A DNA stretch of 64,000 bases from Bythopirellula polymerisocia (lineage in GTDB: Bacteria > Planctomycetota > Planctomycetia > Pirellulales > Lacipirellulaceae): contig NZ_SJPS01000010.1 in assembly GCF_007860015.1 (NCBI RefSeq), positions 1 to 64,000 of the forward strand. Direction: 5' to 3'. A model generated the notes under the pieces. It saw only the letters and a list, made by a program, of their open reading frames with translations. It did no database searches and had not been told where the DNA came from. Positions 36,650-45,542 of the stretch are shown here, piece after piece. Positions within the stretch are counted from its first letter, which is position 1; every line of letters begins with the position of its first letter. Position numbers and translations under genes: made by a program.

Positions 36650-37438
36650 CTAATTCGATGATTTACTGATACGGAAGTTCTTGAATCGCGAGATGCGTCC
36701 TGGCATCAGCCGCAACCCAACATGCCCCTGGTCAATCCCAGGTTTATCTTGGTTCACAAAATGGCATAGTAGCACCTTTGACGGGTGTCGAAATTCGATG
36801 AACAAATCCTTGTACCGTTTAATAATGGTGATATGGATCCATTCGTGATTTTCGAAAACTCTTGTCCCTTCGATTTCGCCAGATAGTTCTGTTCCTTTAA
36901 GTCCCTCATTCTTTAATGGAAGGTAGCGGCGCCCGCGGATATAGTCGTTTGGGTAAGCAGCGTAGCTAATATGGTAAGTATTCATGTTGAGAAAATAATC
37001 GCTCATCGCAGCCTTAGTTCTCCGATCAGACCACTTGGAAATATCAACTGCATGACCGTTTTGACCATCACCAGTGGCCTGAATATAGACGATATTCACT
37101 CCAATATTGTGGGAATCAATACGTTTAAAATCATACTCGATGCGAAGGTCTCCCTCGAAGCTCGCCTTCGTCCACAGAACCGCATAACCATCGGTAGCAT
37201 CAATTGTGATCCCCTCGACATCGTTGGTGACCTCTGCCTTCTCACCATCGAGAAACCATCGTAGTTTCCAATCATCACAGCTTGAATCGAAAAAAGCACA
37301 TGTCCACTCAGATCTTAATAGTACTTCGAAGATGTTCCGTTCTTCAGTTTCCTCGGCACTTACCATCTCCACCTGAACAGGTATCACAAAGCTCCAAGAT
37401 AGAAGCAAGCAAACTGCAAGTTGCCACGAATATCTCAT
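36650..37438 (-). CDS. Secreted DUF1961 family protein
   Basis: The 262-residue protein has a signal peptide (to VEMVSAEE) and a concanavalin-like body with the DUF1961 pattern: DWKLRWFLDGEKAEV, VLWTKASFEGDLRIEYDFKRID, YRKLPLKNEG-like segment, EWIHITIIKRYKDLFIEF and GHVGLRLMPGRISRFKNFRI. The family is found in planctomycetes and Bacteroidota near polysaccharide-degradation genes and is expected to bind or process carbohydrate, with no known reaction. It stands alone on the minus strand between a PEP-CTERM gene and the plasmid-like block. The stretch 37439-37681 upstream shows nothing I can support. Confidence 0.8.
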   Translation of the reverse strand: MRYSWQLAVCLLLSWSFVIPVQVEMVSAEETEERNIFEVLLRSEWTCAFFDSSCDDWKLRWFLDGEKAEVTNDVEGITIDATDGYAVLWTKASFEGDLRIEYDFKRIDSHNIGVNIVYIQATGDGQNGHAVDISKWSDRRTKAAMSDYFLNMNTYHISYAAYPNDYIRGRRYLPLKNEGLKGTELSGEIEGTRVFENHEWIHITIIKRYKDLFIEFRHPSKVLLCHFVNQDKPGIDQGHVGLRLMPGRISRFKNFRISKSSN

Positions 37439-37681
37439 TGCATCTCAGCTTCGGGAAAATGTGTTTGTTAAACTATAAGTGGCCATAAATAAGTGGCCAT
37501 AAAGAAAGGTACTCAGGTAATTGTATTCTATTAAACTGTTGGGATATAGTTGGGTTATCGAACCAACTCTTGTATTCATTGCTTGATCGACAATAAGACA
37601 GAAGACGATCTAGAATTAGTGGCCTCCTTATCAAGTAAAGAATCGGACTTACCTAGAAAACTGCGTGGCGTCAGAGGGAGA

Positions 37682-37822
37682 TGTTTGTTGGCACGGAACG
37701 AAGCATGAGGCAGGATTTGGAGAAGGCTCGACAGCAAGGGCAACTGGTTGATTTGAGCGACGAGGCACGGCGAGTGGGTCCGCTCTACTCTCTTCCCCTG
37801 TGTATAGAGGCCATGTAGTTGA
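37682..37822 (+). pseudogene. N-terminal fragment of a DUF6573-like plasmid protein
   Basis: A 46-codon frame reads RQDLEKARQQGQLVDLSDEA, then RRVGPLYSLPLCIEAM and TAG. It resembles the N-terminus of DUF6573-type proteins found on planctomycete and actinobacterial plasmids. The usual continuation (an ALTRAVW-like segment and beyond) is absent. It is probably a truncated relic belonging to the plasmid-like block to the right. Confidence 0.35.
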
Positions 37823-37855
37823 AGCTAAGAAAGCAAATTCGCCCAACCCCCAGAA

Positions 37856-38270
37856 TTGCAGCAAGAATCCTCGATAGTGCTTTCGTTCGTAGATTCCGAA
37901 GAGGCCCCTCGCGGCCAAGTACTGGTGTTTCAGCCAACCGCATTAGAAGTCCATCGTAAGGCCGGAGAATGGTTTGATGAATCGGAAATCTACGATTTTG
38001 TTGGTGAGCGACTCGATCAAATCCCTGCCCCATCAATGCGACTCTACTACCGGGCTCGGGAGCTTTAAAAAAGCCGGGCTCGATTGGACGCGGGTGGTTC
38101 CTGAATCGGCAGGGAGCCATCGAACTCGCCTAGCCTTAGAATTGTTGGTGGACGATTCCTATTCGACCCAAGAATCAAGGGCCCAAAGTTTCAAGGCCCA
38201 GGGAGGTGGCTGCCGAGCAACCTACTTCAATTACGCCAAGCGGCTGAAGACTCTGGTGTCCAAAGCATAA
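37856..38270 (+). pseudogene. C-terminal part of a plasmid ATPase-type protein, split by a frameshift
   Basis: The first frame (37856-38068) reads RGQVLVFQPTALEVHRKAG, then FVGERLDQIPAPSMR and RAREL. After one extra T in the run CTTTAAAAAA near 38064-38072 the next frame continues directly with KKAGLDWTRVVPES, LALELLVDDSY and GGGCRATYFNYAKRLK. Joined, this is a continuous C-terminal segment like those of ATPase-type proteins encoded near plasmid replication genes. The N-terminal ATPase part is missing. It supports a plasmid origin for this stretch. Confidence 0.5.
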
Positions 38271-38287
38271 ACCTAAGCAGAATTATG

Positions 38288-38698
38288 TCATTCTGAACTG
38301 AGGAATCCCAGCTGCTTGAGCGCCAAATTGATGCCCAGGTCGGCAATTTCTTGTTCGTTGGCTGGCTCGCCCAATTCCAGCTGTCCACGCCGTTCTTTAC
38401 GTTTCTGGCCATCGGCGGCGTCTCGTAAATTAAGGCTCGTCGTATCGCGGAGCCCAACAGTGTGCCGTACCCAGATCGGTTTCAGATTCGTGGCTAGAAT
38501 AGTAGGCGGGCTAACATTCTCAGTGAGAAGAACAGTTTTATCGGGGAGTTGTTTTACTTTTTCTAGCCGTAGAGCCGGTTGAACTACTTTCAAGTCCGTT
38601 TCGGCGTCTGACAGGGGCATTGTCTCAAGAGGAACGAGATTCTTTCGCAACTCTTTGGCAGCCATGAGTGCCTCATTGATCGATCGCTTTTGTTTCAT
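38288..38698 (-). CDS. Small partition-associated protein, hypothetical
   Basis: The 136-residue protein is charged, with no signal peptide and no family I recognise. It lies 11 bp after the ParA stop on the same strand, the usual place for a ParB-like or accessory partition protein. Its acidic and basic mix and short length would fit a small centromere-binding protein such as those paired with type Ib or III ParA, but no ribbon-helix-helix motif is obvious. The assignment rests on position only. Confidence 0.5.
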   Translation of the reverse strand: MKQKRSINEALMAAKELRKNLVPLETMPLSDAETDLKVVQPALRLEKVKQLPDKTVLLTENVSPPTILATNLKPIWVRHTVGLRDTTSLNLRDAADGQKRKERRGQLELGEPANEQEIADLGINLALKQLGFLSSE

Positions 38699-38709
38699 AT
38701 TCTTCTCAT

Positions 38710-39420
38710 TTAGCTGTTGCCAGCTTGTTCCAGCCGTTGACTGTGCCCGCCAATGGTGACGACCATGTCCGTCAAGAGCTCGGCAAAGAGTGCATTCAAG
38801 TCTTCATGAGCGTGTGACCTTCCCCCCTCAACGACCACGGAACCATTAATCCTGGCAGTTTGAAAAGCCGAACTATCGATGCGAACCTTCTGATTCATTA
38901 GCTGCAATTTAGGACAAATCGCATGAATCAGTTCGACAATGCTTTGTGGGTCACGGCCAGTCTTGGTTCGACCATCCAGACAATTGATGATGACCCGTGC
39001 TTCAAGAAGTGGATTCTCGAGCCGGGCTTCTTCAATAATCTGCTGGACAACAGAGAGCGGCTCAATGGCATCGAACTCGGGTTTCACTGGAATGAGTACA
39101 AAATCGCTGTGCTTGAGTAGTTCGATATTGGTTTGTGCTGTACTCTGGAATCCTCCGGGTGCATCGGCCACCGTAAACTGAAATTGTTCTGCCAGTTTTG
39201 GTAGCAAGACTCGTAGTTCCTTGGAGTCTGCTGGTTGATAGATGGGGATTTCTGGGACTGCCTGTCCCACGCTCGTCGTTAGGGATTTATTGCCATAGGC
39301 CCCGGCATCCAGATCGATGGCGGCTACCTCATGCCCCTTTCGATGCAGCCAGACACATAAATTGCTGGCGAGTGCCGATTTGGTGACTCCACCCTTAGAA
39401 TGTGCGAAGGTAATGTTCAT
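38710..39420 (-). CDS. parA: ParA-type plasmid partition ATPase
   Basis: The ATG at 39420 is preferred, since the frame's upstream codon at 39429 is GTG. The protein has a deviant Walker A motif KGGVTKSALASNL (Thr in place of Gly before Lys-Ser), the switch-like DLDAGAYGN and VADAPGG (Walker B). At about 236 residues it is the size of small plasmid ParA proteins without an N-terminal DNA-binding domain. It would position plasmid copies with the small protein encoded 11 bp downstream. An inverted repeat at 39490-39517 lies upstream. Confidence 0.88.
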   Translation of the reverse strand: MNITFAHSKGGVTKSALASNLCVWLHRKGHEVAAIDLDAGAYGNKSLTTSVGQAVPEIPIYQPADSKELRVLLPKLAEQFQFTVADAPGGFQSTAQTNIELLKHSDFVLIPVKPEFDAIEPLSVVQQIIEEARLENPLLEARVIINCLDGRTKTGRDPQSIVELIHAICPKLQLMNQKVRIDSSAFQTARINGSVVVEGGRSHAHEDLNALFAELLTDMVVTIGGHSQRLEQAGNS

Positions 39421-39489
39421 AGATCCCACCCTGGCACATTTATGTCGGATCTCACAAGAGGTTTTTTGGGCGTTTACCCGTCCGGTCGT

Positions 39490-39517
39490 GCGACCGCGCG
39501 AACGTACGTGCGGTCGC
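39490..39517. promoter_or_regulatory. Inverted repeat upstream of parA, possible operator or centromere site
   Basis: GCGACCGC (39490-39497) is mirrored exactly by GCGGTCGC (39510-39517) around a 12-nt spacer containing the palindrome ACGTACGT. It lies between parA and the iterons. It may be a ParA or partner-protein operator or a partition site. No T-run follows, so it is not a typical terminator. Confidence 0.5.
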
Positions 39518-39766
39518 TCCCGCGATGGAACGAACCATGGGTGCCTTCATCGCAAAGCCGTTTAACCGTTATCGTGAGGTATCTCTTTTTCGCCTCGGCA
39601 CGAACGTGGGCGCTGGCAGAAGATCTCGTTTTGCCAGTTCATCGTTCGTAAGCTTGATTGCTCCTAAGTCGGAGTCACAATTCCCACACAGATAATAGCT
39701 TGCTCGATGAGACGTACTCGATGTATGTAACTTGAGTAGTATCGAAGATCTCGCTCGAAATTGTAA

Positions 39767-39890
39767 CGTGTTGCCGGACAGGCTCATGTGTCGCCGGACA
39801 AGCATTACTCGTGTTGCGAGACAAGGTTCTCACGTGTCCTGAGACATTTTGTCACGTGTTCTCAGACAAGAACTGTCGTGTCGCCAGACA
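39767..39890. repeat. Six iterons of a plasmid-type replication origin
   Basis: Six copies of a 14-bp direct repeat, consensus YGTGTYSYSRGACA, start at 39767, 39787, 39810, 39833, 39855 and 39877, so they are spaced 20-23 bp, about two helical turns. They lie 114-237 bp before the repA-type gene on its 5' side, the usual layout of an iteron origin bound by RepA. Between 39518 and 39766 I see no gene. Confidence 0.88.
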
Positions 39891-40003
39891 AGTTCGGTGG
39901 TCATTTCGTGAGTGAATTCAGGAAGTTGGCAGGAGCGGACTTATGAACTAAATGAACATAAAGAACGTTTATGGACTTTTTTCGAGAATAATCGAGGAGG
40001 AAA

Positions 40004-41149
40004 GTGATACGAATTAGAAGCAAGCAGATTGAAGATAAGGTAATACCGCTTTTCGGAAAGGATGAGATGAATCTCGTCGAGTTTCCGTTCGGCCCCATCA
40101 GTAACACCCGTGTCAAAACGATGGAAGTAGAGCATGAAACGTTTGACCGCATGCTCAAACGACCGGTCGTGCGAAAAATGCTGATTACCGGTTCGGACGC
40201 TTTTGGACTGCCACGACCGATTGACGATCAAGTCCTCGTGGGAATGAAGTTATTGACGCACGAAACGGGCTATCGGTCCCGTACAGTTGATTTCAGTCGC
40301 TACTATCTGTGCAAATCAATCGGCTGGCCACCCGATGGCAGAGCCTATCGTCGGCTGGAGGAGTCTTTTGATCGAATTGCCGGCACGACGCTCAAGTTCA
40401 AGAACGCCTGGTGGGACAAAGGAGAGCAGGAATGGAAATCCAAAACCTTCCATTTGATTGAAGAGGTCAACCTCTGCTCTCGGGACCGGCTCGACCGGGC
40501 ACGTGCCGTTAGCGGCTCCGCTGAGCAGCGACTCTGTTCCTTCGTATGGACCGAAGTCATTTGGAAGAGTTTTCAGGACGGATTTATCAAGACTCTCAAC
40601 ATGGAACTGTTTCGCAGAATCGGCCAAGGGCGTCGGCGCGAAGTCCCCCTTCGGCTGTTTCGCATCCTTGACAAACGGTTTCATCACAATCCCGTCGCCA
40701 AATTTGATCTGCGCCGGCTGGCTGTGGGTACGCTGGGACTCTGTCCGACTTACAGCCCAAGTCAAATGGCCCGCGTCCTGGATCGGGCCGCCAAATGGCT
40801 GTGCGATTGTGACTATCTCCAAGAGATGTGGTATGGAACCGAAAAGGGCACAGCCATGATCTTCTTTCGCAAACGCATTGAGCCACGCCTGCCGAAGCAA
40901 AGTAGAAAGTCCGCTGTGACGATAGAATCGACGAATGATCAATTCAAGTCCTGGCTCGCAAGTCAACAGGAAGACGAACTCTTGGCCGGTGAAACAACGG
41001 CACTGGAGATCGGATTTGGTTCAGACTTCGAACGTCGCATCGTGCAGGAGGAGCGATCTAATGGAACGCCCCTCCTTCAGTCACGGCGGATTCGTCAGGA
41101 GTATGTCCGCCGTTTCCTGGAGGTCAAAGCAGGTGCGTCTGCGAATTAA
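40004..41149 (+). CDS. repA: Plasmid replication initiator protein A
   Basis: The GTG start has a strong ribosome site (GAGGAGGAAA). The 381-residue protein resembles RepA-type initiators: EFPFGPISN, winged-helix-like segments (DDQVLVGMKLLTHE, WPPDGRAYRRLEESFDRIAGTTL, LNMELFRRIGQGRRREVPLRLFRILDKRF) and a basic C-terminal part. Such proteins bind iterons and open the origin. The gene lies directly beside six iterons and divergent from parA, together a minimal replication and partition module. It appears intact. Whether it replicates now or is an integrated plasmid cannot be told from this window. Confidence 0.87.
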   Translation: MIRIRSKQIEDKVIPLFGKDEMNLVEFPFGPISNTRVKTMEVEHETFDRMLKRPVVRKMLITGSDAFGLPRPIDDQVLVGMKLLTHETGYRSRTVDFSRYYLCKSIGWPPDGRAYRRLEESFDRIAGTTLKFKNAWWDKGEQEWKSKTFHLIEEVNLCSRDRLDRARAVSGSAEQRLCSFVWTEVIWKSFQDGFIKTLNMELFRRIGQGRRREVPLRLFRILDKRFHHNPVAKFDLRRLAVGTLGLCPTYSPSQMARVLDRAAKWLCDCDYLQEMWYGTEKGTAMIFFRKRIEPRLPKQSRKSAVTIESTNDQFKSWLASQQEDELLAGETTALEIGFGSDFERRIVQEERSNGTPLLQSRRIRQEYVRRFLEVKAGASAN

Positions 41150-41394
41150 CCGACGACGTCGGCTGGCTGGGTCATGCCAAGAGGTTCCGTGTTGTAATCG
41201 ATCTTTTCATTGATTTCTTATTCCAAACCATGTTATAGATTTCATTCAGGAGGGCACAGGATAGGCCCTTCGACTGTCGATGATCGTAAAACGCTTTGAC
41301 AATTCCATCCGTTTGGGAGTGATCGCCCGAGGAGCATGGCCGCCAGCCATGCGAAAGGGGACGGAGTTTACCGCCCGTCACGATCGCTTGCCGG

Positions 41395-41431
41395 TAGAGC
41401 CGGATGCGCGGAAACGTGCTTGTCCGGTTCG
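41395..41431 (+). ncRNA. Group II intron domain V, isolated relic
   Basis: GAGCCGGATG pairs with TGTCCGGTTC and the inner stem CGCG/CGTG is closed by a GAAA tetraloop, with the catalytic AGC at the start: this is the shape and length of group II intron domain V. No reverse transcriptase is present, and the 240 bases between repA and this point are too short for domains I-IV of a full intron. It is a relic of the 3' end. The stem at 41567-41590 downstream is a separate hairpin. Confidence 0.6.
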
Positions 41432-41609
41432 AAGGAGGCTTTCCAGAGTAATCCTTTCGGACCGAACTGCTTTTGTATTGCAGTTCACACAACAAGAGAG
41501 TAATCCTGGATCTCTATCCTATAGACCTATTCTCTTTTCGCTCCGAAGGGGGGCGATGCGGAAAACCTTGCGATGGAGTTCTATCGCAAGCTGTCAATTT
41601 CAAAGTTGG

Positions 41610-41981
41610 TGATGCCATTCCAGTTACAGGAAGGCGTAATCCACCCAGGGGACACGGACCTCCAGCGGGAGACTGTATGACCTCGGCCGGCGTGGGGAGT
41701 TTCCGACTTGGCGACAAGCGGAATCGGGCGGTGACGCGCCCGGCGTCTAGCGGAAGCTAGCGACGAATAGCTCAACTATGAAAGGCCCGTGAGGGCTTGC
41801 CGGTCAGCTTCGAGAGGGTCGATGCCGAAATGCGTACGTCGGCGGCGATAGCCGTTACGTACTGGGGACAAGCAACCGTTTCACGGTAAGGGGATCTTCT
41901 AGATTCGCACCCTGAAACCGTAAGGGATGGACCGACTTCGTCGGTCACCTTGCGTCGAGTAGGACGGCCTGACGGCCGCAC
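41610..41981 (-). other. GC-rich structured segment, possibly the 5' part of a group II intron
   Basis: On the minus strand this stretch begins GTGCGGCC at 41981, which fits the GTGYG intron start, followed by stems (GGCCGTC/GACGGCC type and GACCGACGAAGTCGGTC). It shows no coding frame and ends in GC-rich sequence near 41610. It abuts the adenylate kinase fragment on the right. The strand is opposite to the domain V relic, so it would be a second intron or an inverted piece. The assignment is weak. Confidence 0.3.
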
Positions 41982-41985
41982 CTAG

Positions 41986-42390
41986 AAACGTGATTGCCAA
42001 AAAGGGTTCGTCTTGGATGGATTTCCCAGAACACTCCCTCAAGCCGAAAACTTGGAACGCTTCCTCGAACAAAGAGACACTGCCCTGGATTGTTGCCTCT
42101 CTTTTTCAATTGACTCTGAAGAAGTGGTGAAGCGAATCTTTCACAGACGCCAACGTGAACTCCGCACGGACGACACCGAAGAGATCGTTCGAGAACGATT
42201 GAGACATTTCGATGGCTTCACTGCGCCTCTCTTGGAATACTATCGAGAGAAAGGCAAACTCCTGGAAGTCTCTAGCATGGGCACAGTCGAAGAAGTTACG
42301 GCCGAGATAGCGAACTTGCTAGCAAGTCTCCAGCAGCGGTCTTGTACTAATCCGGAGCCAAGTCGTTCTCCAACATTTTCAAGATGCTAA
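41986..42390 (+). pseudogene. adk: Adenylate kinase, 3' fragment
   Basis: From the GAT TGC codons at 41992 the frame reads DCQKGFVLDGFPRTLPQAE, the conserved core of adenylate kinase, then a short LID (HRRQRELRTDDTEEIVRERL) and FTAPLLEYYREKGKLLEV. The N-terminal part with the P-loop is absent, and a TAG lies in frame just upstream at 41983. It is thus a fragment of the nucleotide-metabolism gene, cut at a structured, possibly intron-derived segment. A complete copy must exist elsewhere if the cell depends on it. Confidence 0.85.
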
Positions 42391-42416
42391 GGATTCTTAC
42401 TGGAGCTATGAATATG

Positions 42417-42906
42417 CCTCTCTCTCGCATCATTCCTCTCACTGCCGTTTTATGATAAAAAACCCCTCGATGAGAAACTCTCTCGCATCTTAGAAGACCG
42501 ATCCTGCAAGGATTTTATTCTGGCGGATGCCAAGGATGCGGATATGGCATTTGGAATCGCCGCGCCTGGCCGTCGTCGCAATCCTTCGAATGGCGAGACG
42601 GAATATCGTCCACTTGCGGAATTCCACGGAACGATCTGTGAGATCGTTGACCAGGGACTCGTCGATATCATGCTGATGAGCGTCAATACGAGCGCTCGTT
42701 TGAGCATCGAAAAACGCATCTTCGAGAAGAGTCTTGTCACACCGGCCATCCGAGCCAACGATACGACCGATATCTGGCTGGCAGGGGGAGTGGGAGCGTA
42801 CGGATCGCAACCATCGCTCCCGTTCCGTTCAGCGACGATCGATCAGGCGATGTGCGGCCATGTGAATTGTGCCCCCGAAGAGCGACGAACAGGTGCTGAC
42901 CCGTAG
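42417..42906 (+). pseudogene. Aldolase-like protein fragment, C-terminally cut
   Basis: One frame runs from about 42417 through FYDKKPLDEKL, FILADAKDADMAFGIAAPG, LAEFHGTICEIVDQGLVDIM and AIRANDTTDIWLAGG to a TAG at 42904. I associate the AKDADMAFGI and RANDTTDIWL pattern with aldolase-like sugar-metabolism proteins of planctomycetes, but am not sure of the name. No good start codon precedes it and the C-terminal half seems missing. It lies between the adenylate kinase fragment and a broken transposase. Confidence 0.45.
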
Positions 42907-43101
42907 GATGTAAAAAGTCGCGTCACTAGAAAAGTGAAAGAGTAACAGGAGATACATCACAAATTGAGCCCACACAATTGTCACCTTGAGAGAACGATGG
43001 TTGCCTTCAACCAACCAACACGAATGAATTCTGACCAACCGCGCAGCCACGAATGGCGATCAACAGGTAATCGACATTTGCCTTGTGAAGAGAGCACCTT
43101 C

Positions 43102-44165
43102 TCAAGCAGCGACACGTTCATAGTGTCGTAACAAGCCACCAAGTGTTTCATGACAGCCAATCTTTTCACCTGCAGTGAGAGGATTGTCGATCTCAGGCCA
43201 TACCCCGGTGAGAGGCCGGTTGTCCAAGGCATGGTGAGGGCGAACTTCGTTGTAGTACTCAAGGTAAGAAGAGACGAGGTAGTCGAGGTGCTTCTTACCG
43301 AAGACCGAGAAATAGTTCAAAGTCTCGAATTTTATCGACTTCATCCATCGCTCGATAAAAGCGTTTTGATTGGGCGCCTGCGGAGCGGTTTGCATCACTC
43401 GGCAGCCAATATCTTGGAAAACCTGATCGAATTCTTGAACGTACATGCCATCACGATCTCGAACGAGATACTCCATCCTCAGATCAGCTTCTCGGACCTG
43501 CTCGATGAACGCGTGAGCTTGGCTAACCAACCACTTGGCGTCCTGTTTGAAACTACAGGGCGAAGAGATCACTCGTCGACTATCAACATGGATGAATGCT
43601 AAGACAAATGCCTGCCGCAGGCCAGTTGGTGTCCAAATCATTTTGCTAAGAAAACGGCTTGCCAAAGCGTATCGACGTGGAAGTTGAGGAACTCATCCTA
43701 GGTACCACTACCCCGTTGGGGACTCGGATTGATTCCCTCTTCCTGGAGGATTTTCTTAATGGTCGATCGAGAAACCGAGTGCATTCGCAGCTTCTTCAAT
43801 TCTCCCAAAATCCGACGATATCCCCAACCAGTCTCGCGGGCCAGCCGTATCACTATCTCACGGACGGATACAGACTTTCGTGGCCTCCCCAACTTTTTCG
43901 CAGGTTTACCGGAGTGTTTCTCCCGTACCCATCTCTGAAAAGTTCTCGGATGAACAATCGAAATGAGCTTGTTGGCTCCAGGACTAATGGCAGTCCCCAG
44001 TTTCAGCAGCCGTTCTTTCTCCACGCGCTTGAGAAAGATCCGTTGTTTAGGAACACGCTTGCGGAGCATCTCATTCTCTGCTTTCAGGAATTCGATCTGC
44101 CTGTGCAATTCATTTTCTGTACACCTTGCCAGATAGAAGAGAAAAGGCGAAAACCAGCCAGTCAT
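43102..44165 (-). pseudogene. IS3-type transposase broken by a TAG and a frameshift
   Basis: The first part (43698-44165) has a coiled N-terminal segment (ENELHRQIEFLKAENEML), helix-turn-helix and the HTH_21-like GWGYRRILGELKKL region, and stops at TAG 43698-43700 in SGT-stop-DEFLNFHVDTLWQA. A Trp codon TGG is the likely original. A few codons later one base is missing near 43650, after which the frame at 43102-43665 continues with FLSKMIWTPTGLRQAF and the integrase core. The DDE set is HVDTLW, RDRDGMY and NAFIERWMKS. It is inactive as written. Terminal repeats were not found. The stretch 42907-43101 holds nothing I can support. Confidence 0.85.
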
Positions 44166-44419
44166 GGAAAAACTCTTGGTTGCTCAAACAGTAATTGGAA
44201 AGTGACAATCTACTTGCACCACTGGATTGGCGGCAATCTAAATATCTGTTAGGTTCGACGAGATGACAAATTGTAGTCGAAAACTGGGGGCAAATTGGGG
44301 GCAATATTGCCAATGTAAGCCCAAACGCATTACAATGTACTTGCAACGTTAAAACGAGTCCAACTTCTGCGAGAGCAACCACTTCCAACGCAAACTTAGC
44401 ATGTTTCCAATTTGCTTCC

Positions 44420-44560
44420 CACAACTTGAAATCGGATTCAAAATCCAGTGACCGCAAGGCCGAGAAGAAATGGAGACGACTACGCAGCTACGAGAAGATC
44501 ACACTCGTCATCGAAGGACGGTCCTTCAAAGACGGAATCATGCAGGAATCTGCCGCTTAG
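44420..44560 (+). pseudogene. IS256-type transposase, C-terminal fragment
   Basis: The plus strand reads SDRKAEKKWRRLRSYEKITL, then VIEGRSFKDGI and TAG at 44558. This is the C-terminal pattern of IS256/Mutator-type transposases. The catalytic part is absent. A short AGCC-TA-GGCT stem with a T-run near 44645-44660 follows it. This is the right-hand limit of the decayed mobile block. Confidence 0.5.
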
Positions 44561-44755
44561 AAAATTCCTCAAAACACAACAATTGACAGTTGCTCCCGGA
44601 CCACCGGAAGGAACCAAAAACAAGACCAAAACGATCAAAGGATAAGCCTAAGGCTTTTTCGACCAAGAATTCTTCATACACAAAATCCTTGCTATCCACA
44701 ACTCTAAGTACGCTTCAGGCAGATGAACCGTATTTATGCGCTCTAGCAATTTGAG

Positions 44756-45523
44756 TTAACGCCTCAATTGGATTGAAAAGCGATATTGATCTGGTCTATA
44801 AACTGCTCTAACTGATTCCAGGGGAGATGAATCGCGGGCATAGGAAAGCCTGTTCATGACCAGCACTTCTTTGTCGCTCTTCAGGTTTAGAAGTTTCGCT
44901 TCTGCTTTGGAAGCAGAGCCAGTGTATATTTCTTCTTCTGCCCACTCAATTTGAATTTGATACTTGCCTTCCAATAGGGCGTAGAGAGAATTTTCAAAAT
45001 CGTCATTTGGGTCGATCCCATAGCTCGTAGGTATTTCAGATTGCAACAAGACAACAGGGAAAAACTCATTGGTTCCTCGCAATCTGCGTATGAAGAGGGT
45101 TTCTTCTCCTTCCTTAAGTTGAAGCCTTTGTCGGACAGCTTCGTCAGGAATATGTGTTCCAACTTCCAGGACTTGTGTTTCAACACTCAATCCTTGCTCT
45201 TCCATCTCTTCTGTATAGCTTTTCAAACGCCCTAGATCTTCGGTAATATGATGTCGGATCACTGTGGTTCCAACGGCCCGTTTTCGTTCGATTACCCCCT
45301 TGCTTGCAAGATTATCGAGAGACTTCTTCACTGTGGCGCGACTGACATTGAATATTTCTATAATGTCCTTTTCGGGGGGGAGCATTCTCCCTGAAGCCTT
45401 TTGCTTCACTATCCGGTCAAGAATAATCATCTCCAACTGATGATACAGGGGTACAGGCGAACGTTCGTCGAGAAATAGACGTTCTGTAGGCTTGAACAGT
45501 AGATTGTTTCTTGGATTCGCCAC
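44756..45523 (-). CDS. GntR/HutC-family transcription regulator with UTRA domain
   Basis: The 255-residue protein starts at GTG. Residues about 20-90 are a GntR winged helix (PLYHQLEMIILDRIV, MLPPEKDIIEIFNVSRATVKKSLDNLASKGVIERKRAVGTTV). Residues about 95-250 form a UTRA effector domain (FIRRLRGTNEFFPVVLLQ). HutC-branch regulators usually sense a sugar or its phosphate and repress nearby genes. It lies 19 bp after the 911-aa secreted protein on the same strand and is likely to control the divergent sugar genes to the right. The binding site is not certain. Confidence 0.92.
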   Translation of the reverse strand: MANPRNNLLFKPTERLFLDERSPVPLYHQLEMIILDRIVKQKASGRMLPPEKDIIEIFNVSRATVKKSLDNLASKGVIERKRAVGTTVIRHHITEDLGRLKSYTEEMEEQGLSVETQVLEVGTHIPDEAVRQRLQLKEGEETLFIRRLRGTNEFFPVVLLQSEIPTSYGIDPNDDFENSLYALLEGKYQIQIEWAEEEIYTGSASKAEAKLLNLKSDKEVLVMNRLSYARDSSPLESVRAVYRPDQYRFSIQLRR

Positions 45524-45542
45524 TTAATCGATGTCTCCAGTC

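Noticed and set aside
42829..43262. Minus-strand open frames left of the broken transposase
   Set aside because: They lie antisense to the aldolase-like fragment and in the transposon flank, with no recognisable domain.
1487..43700. Genome-wide recoding of TAG
   Set aside because: Intact genes such as the sulfatase ending at 2261 and the isomerase ending at 53222 use TAG as their normal stop, so general recoding is unlikely. Local suppression is left open.
44197..44330. Repeated GGGGGCAAATTGGGGGCA as an attachment site or a new repeat
   Set aside because: Only two adjacent copies, no partner elsewhere in the window and no integrase nearby.
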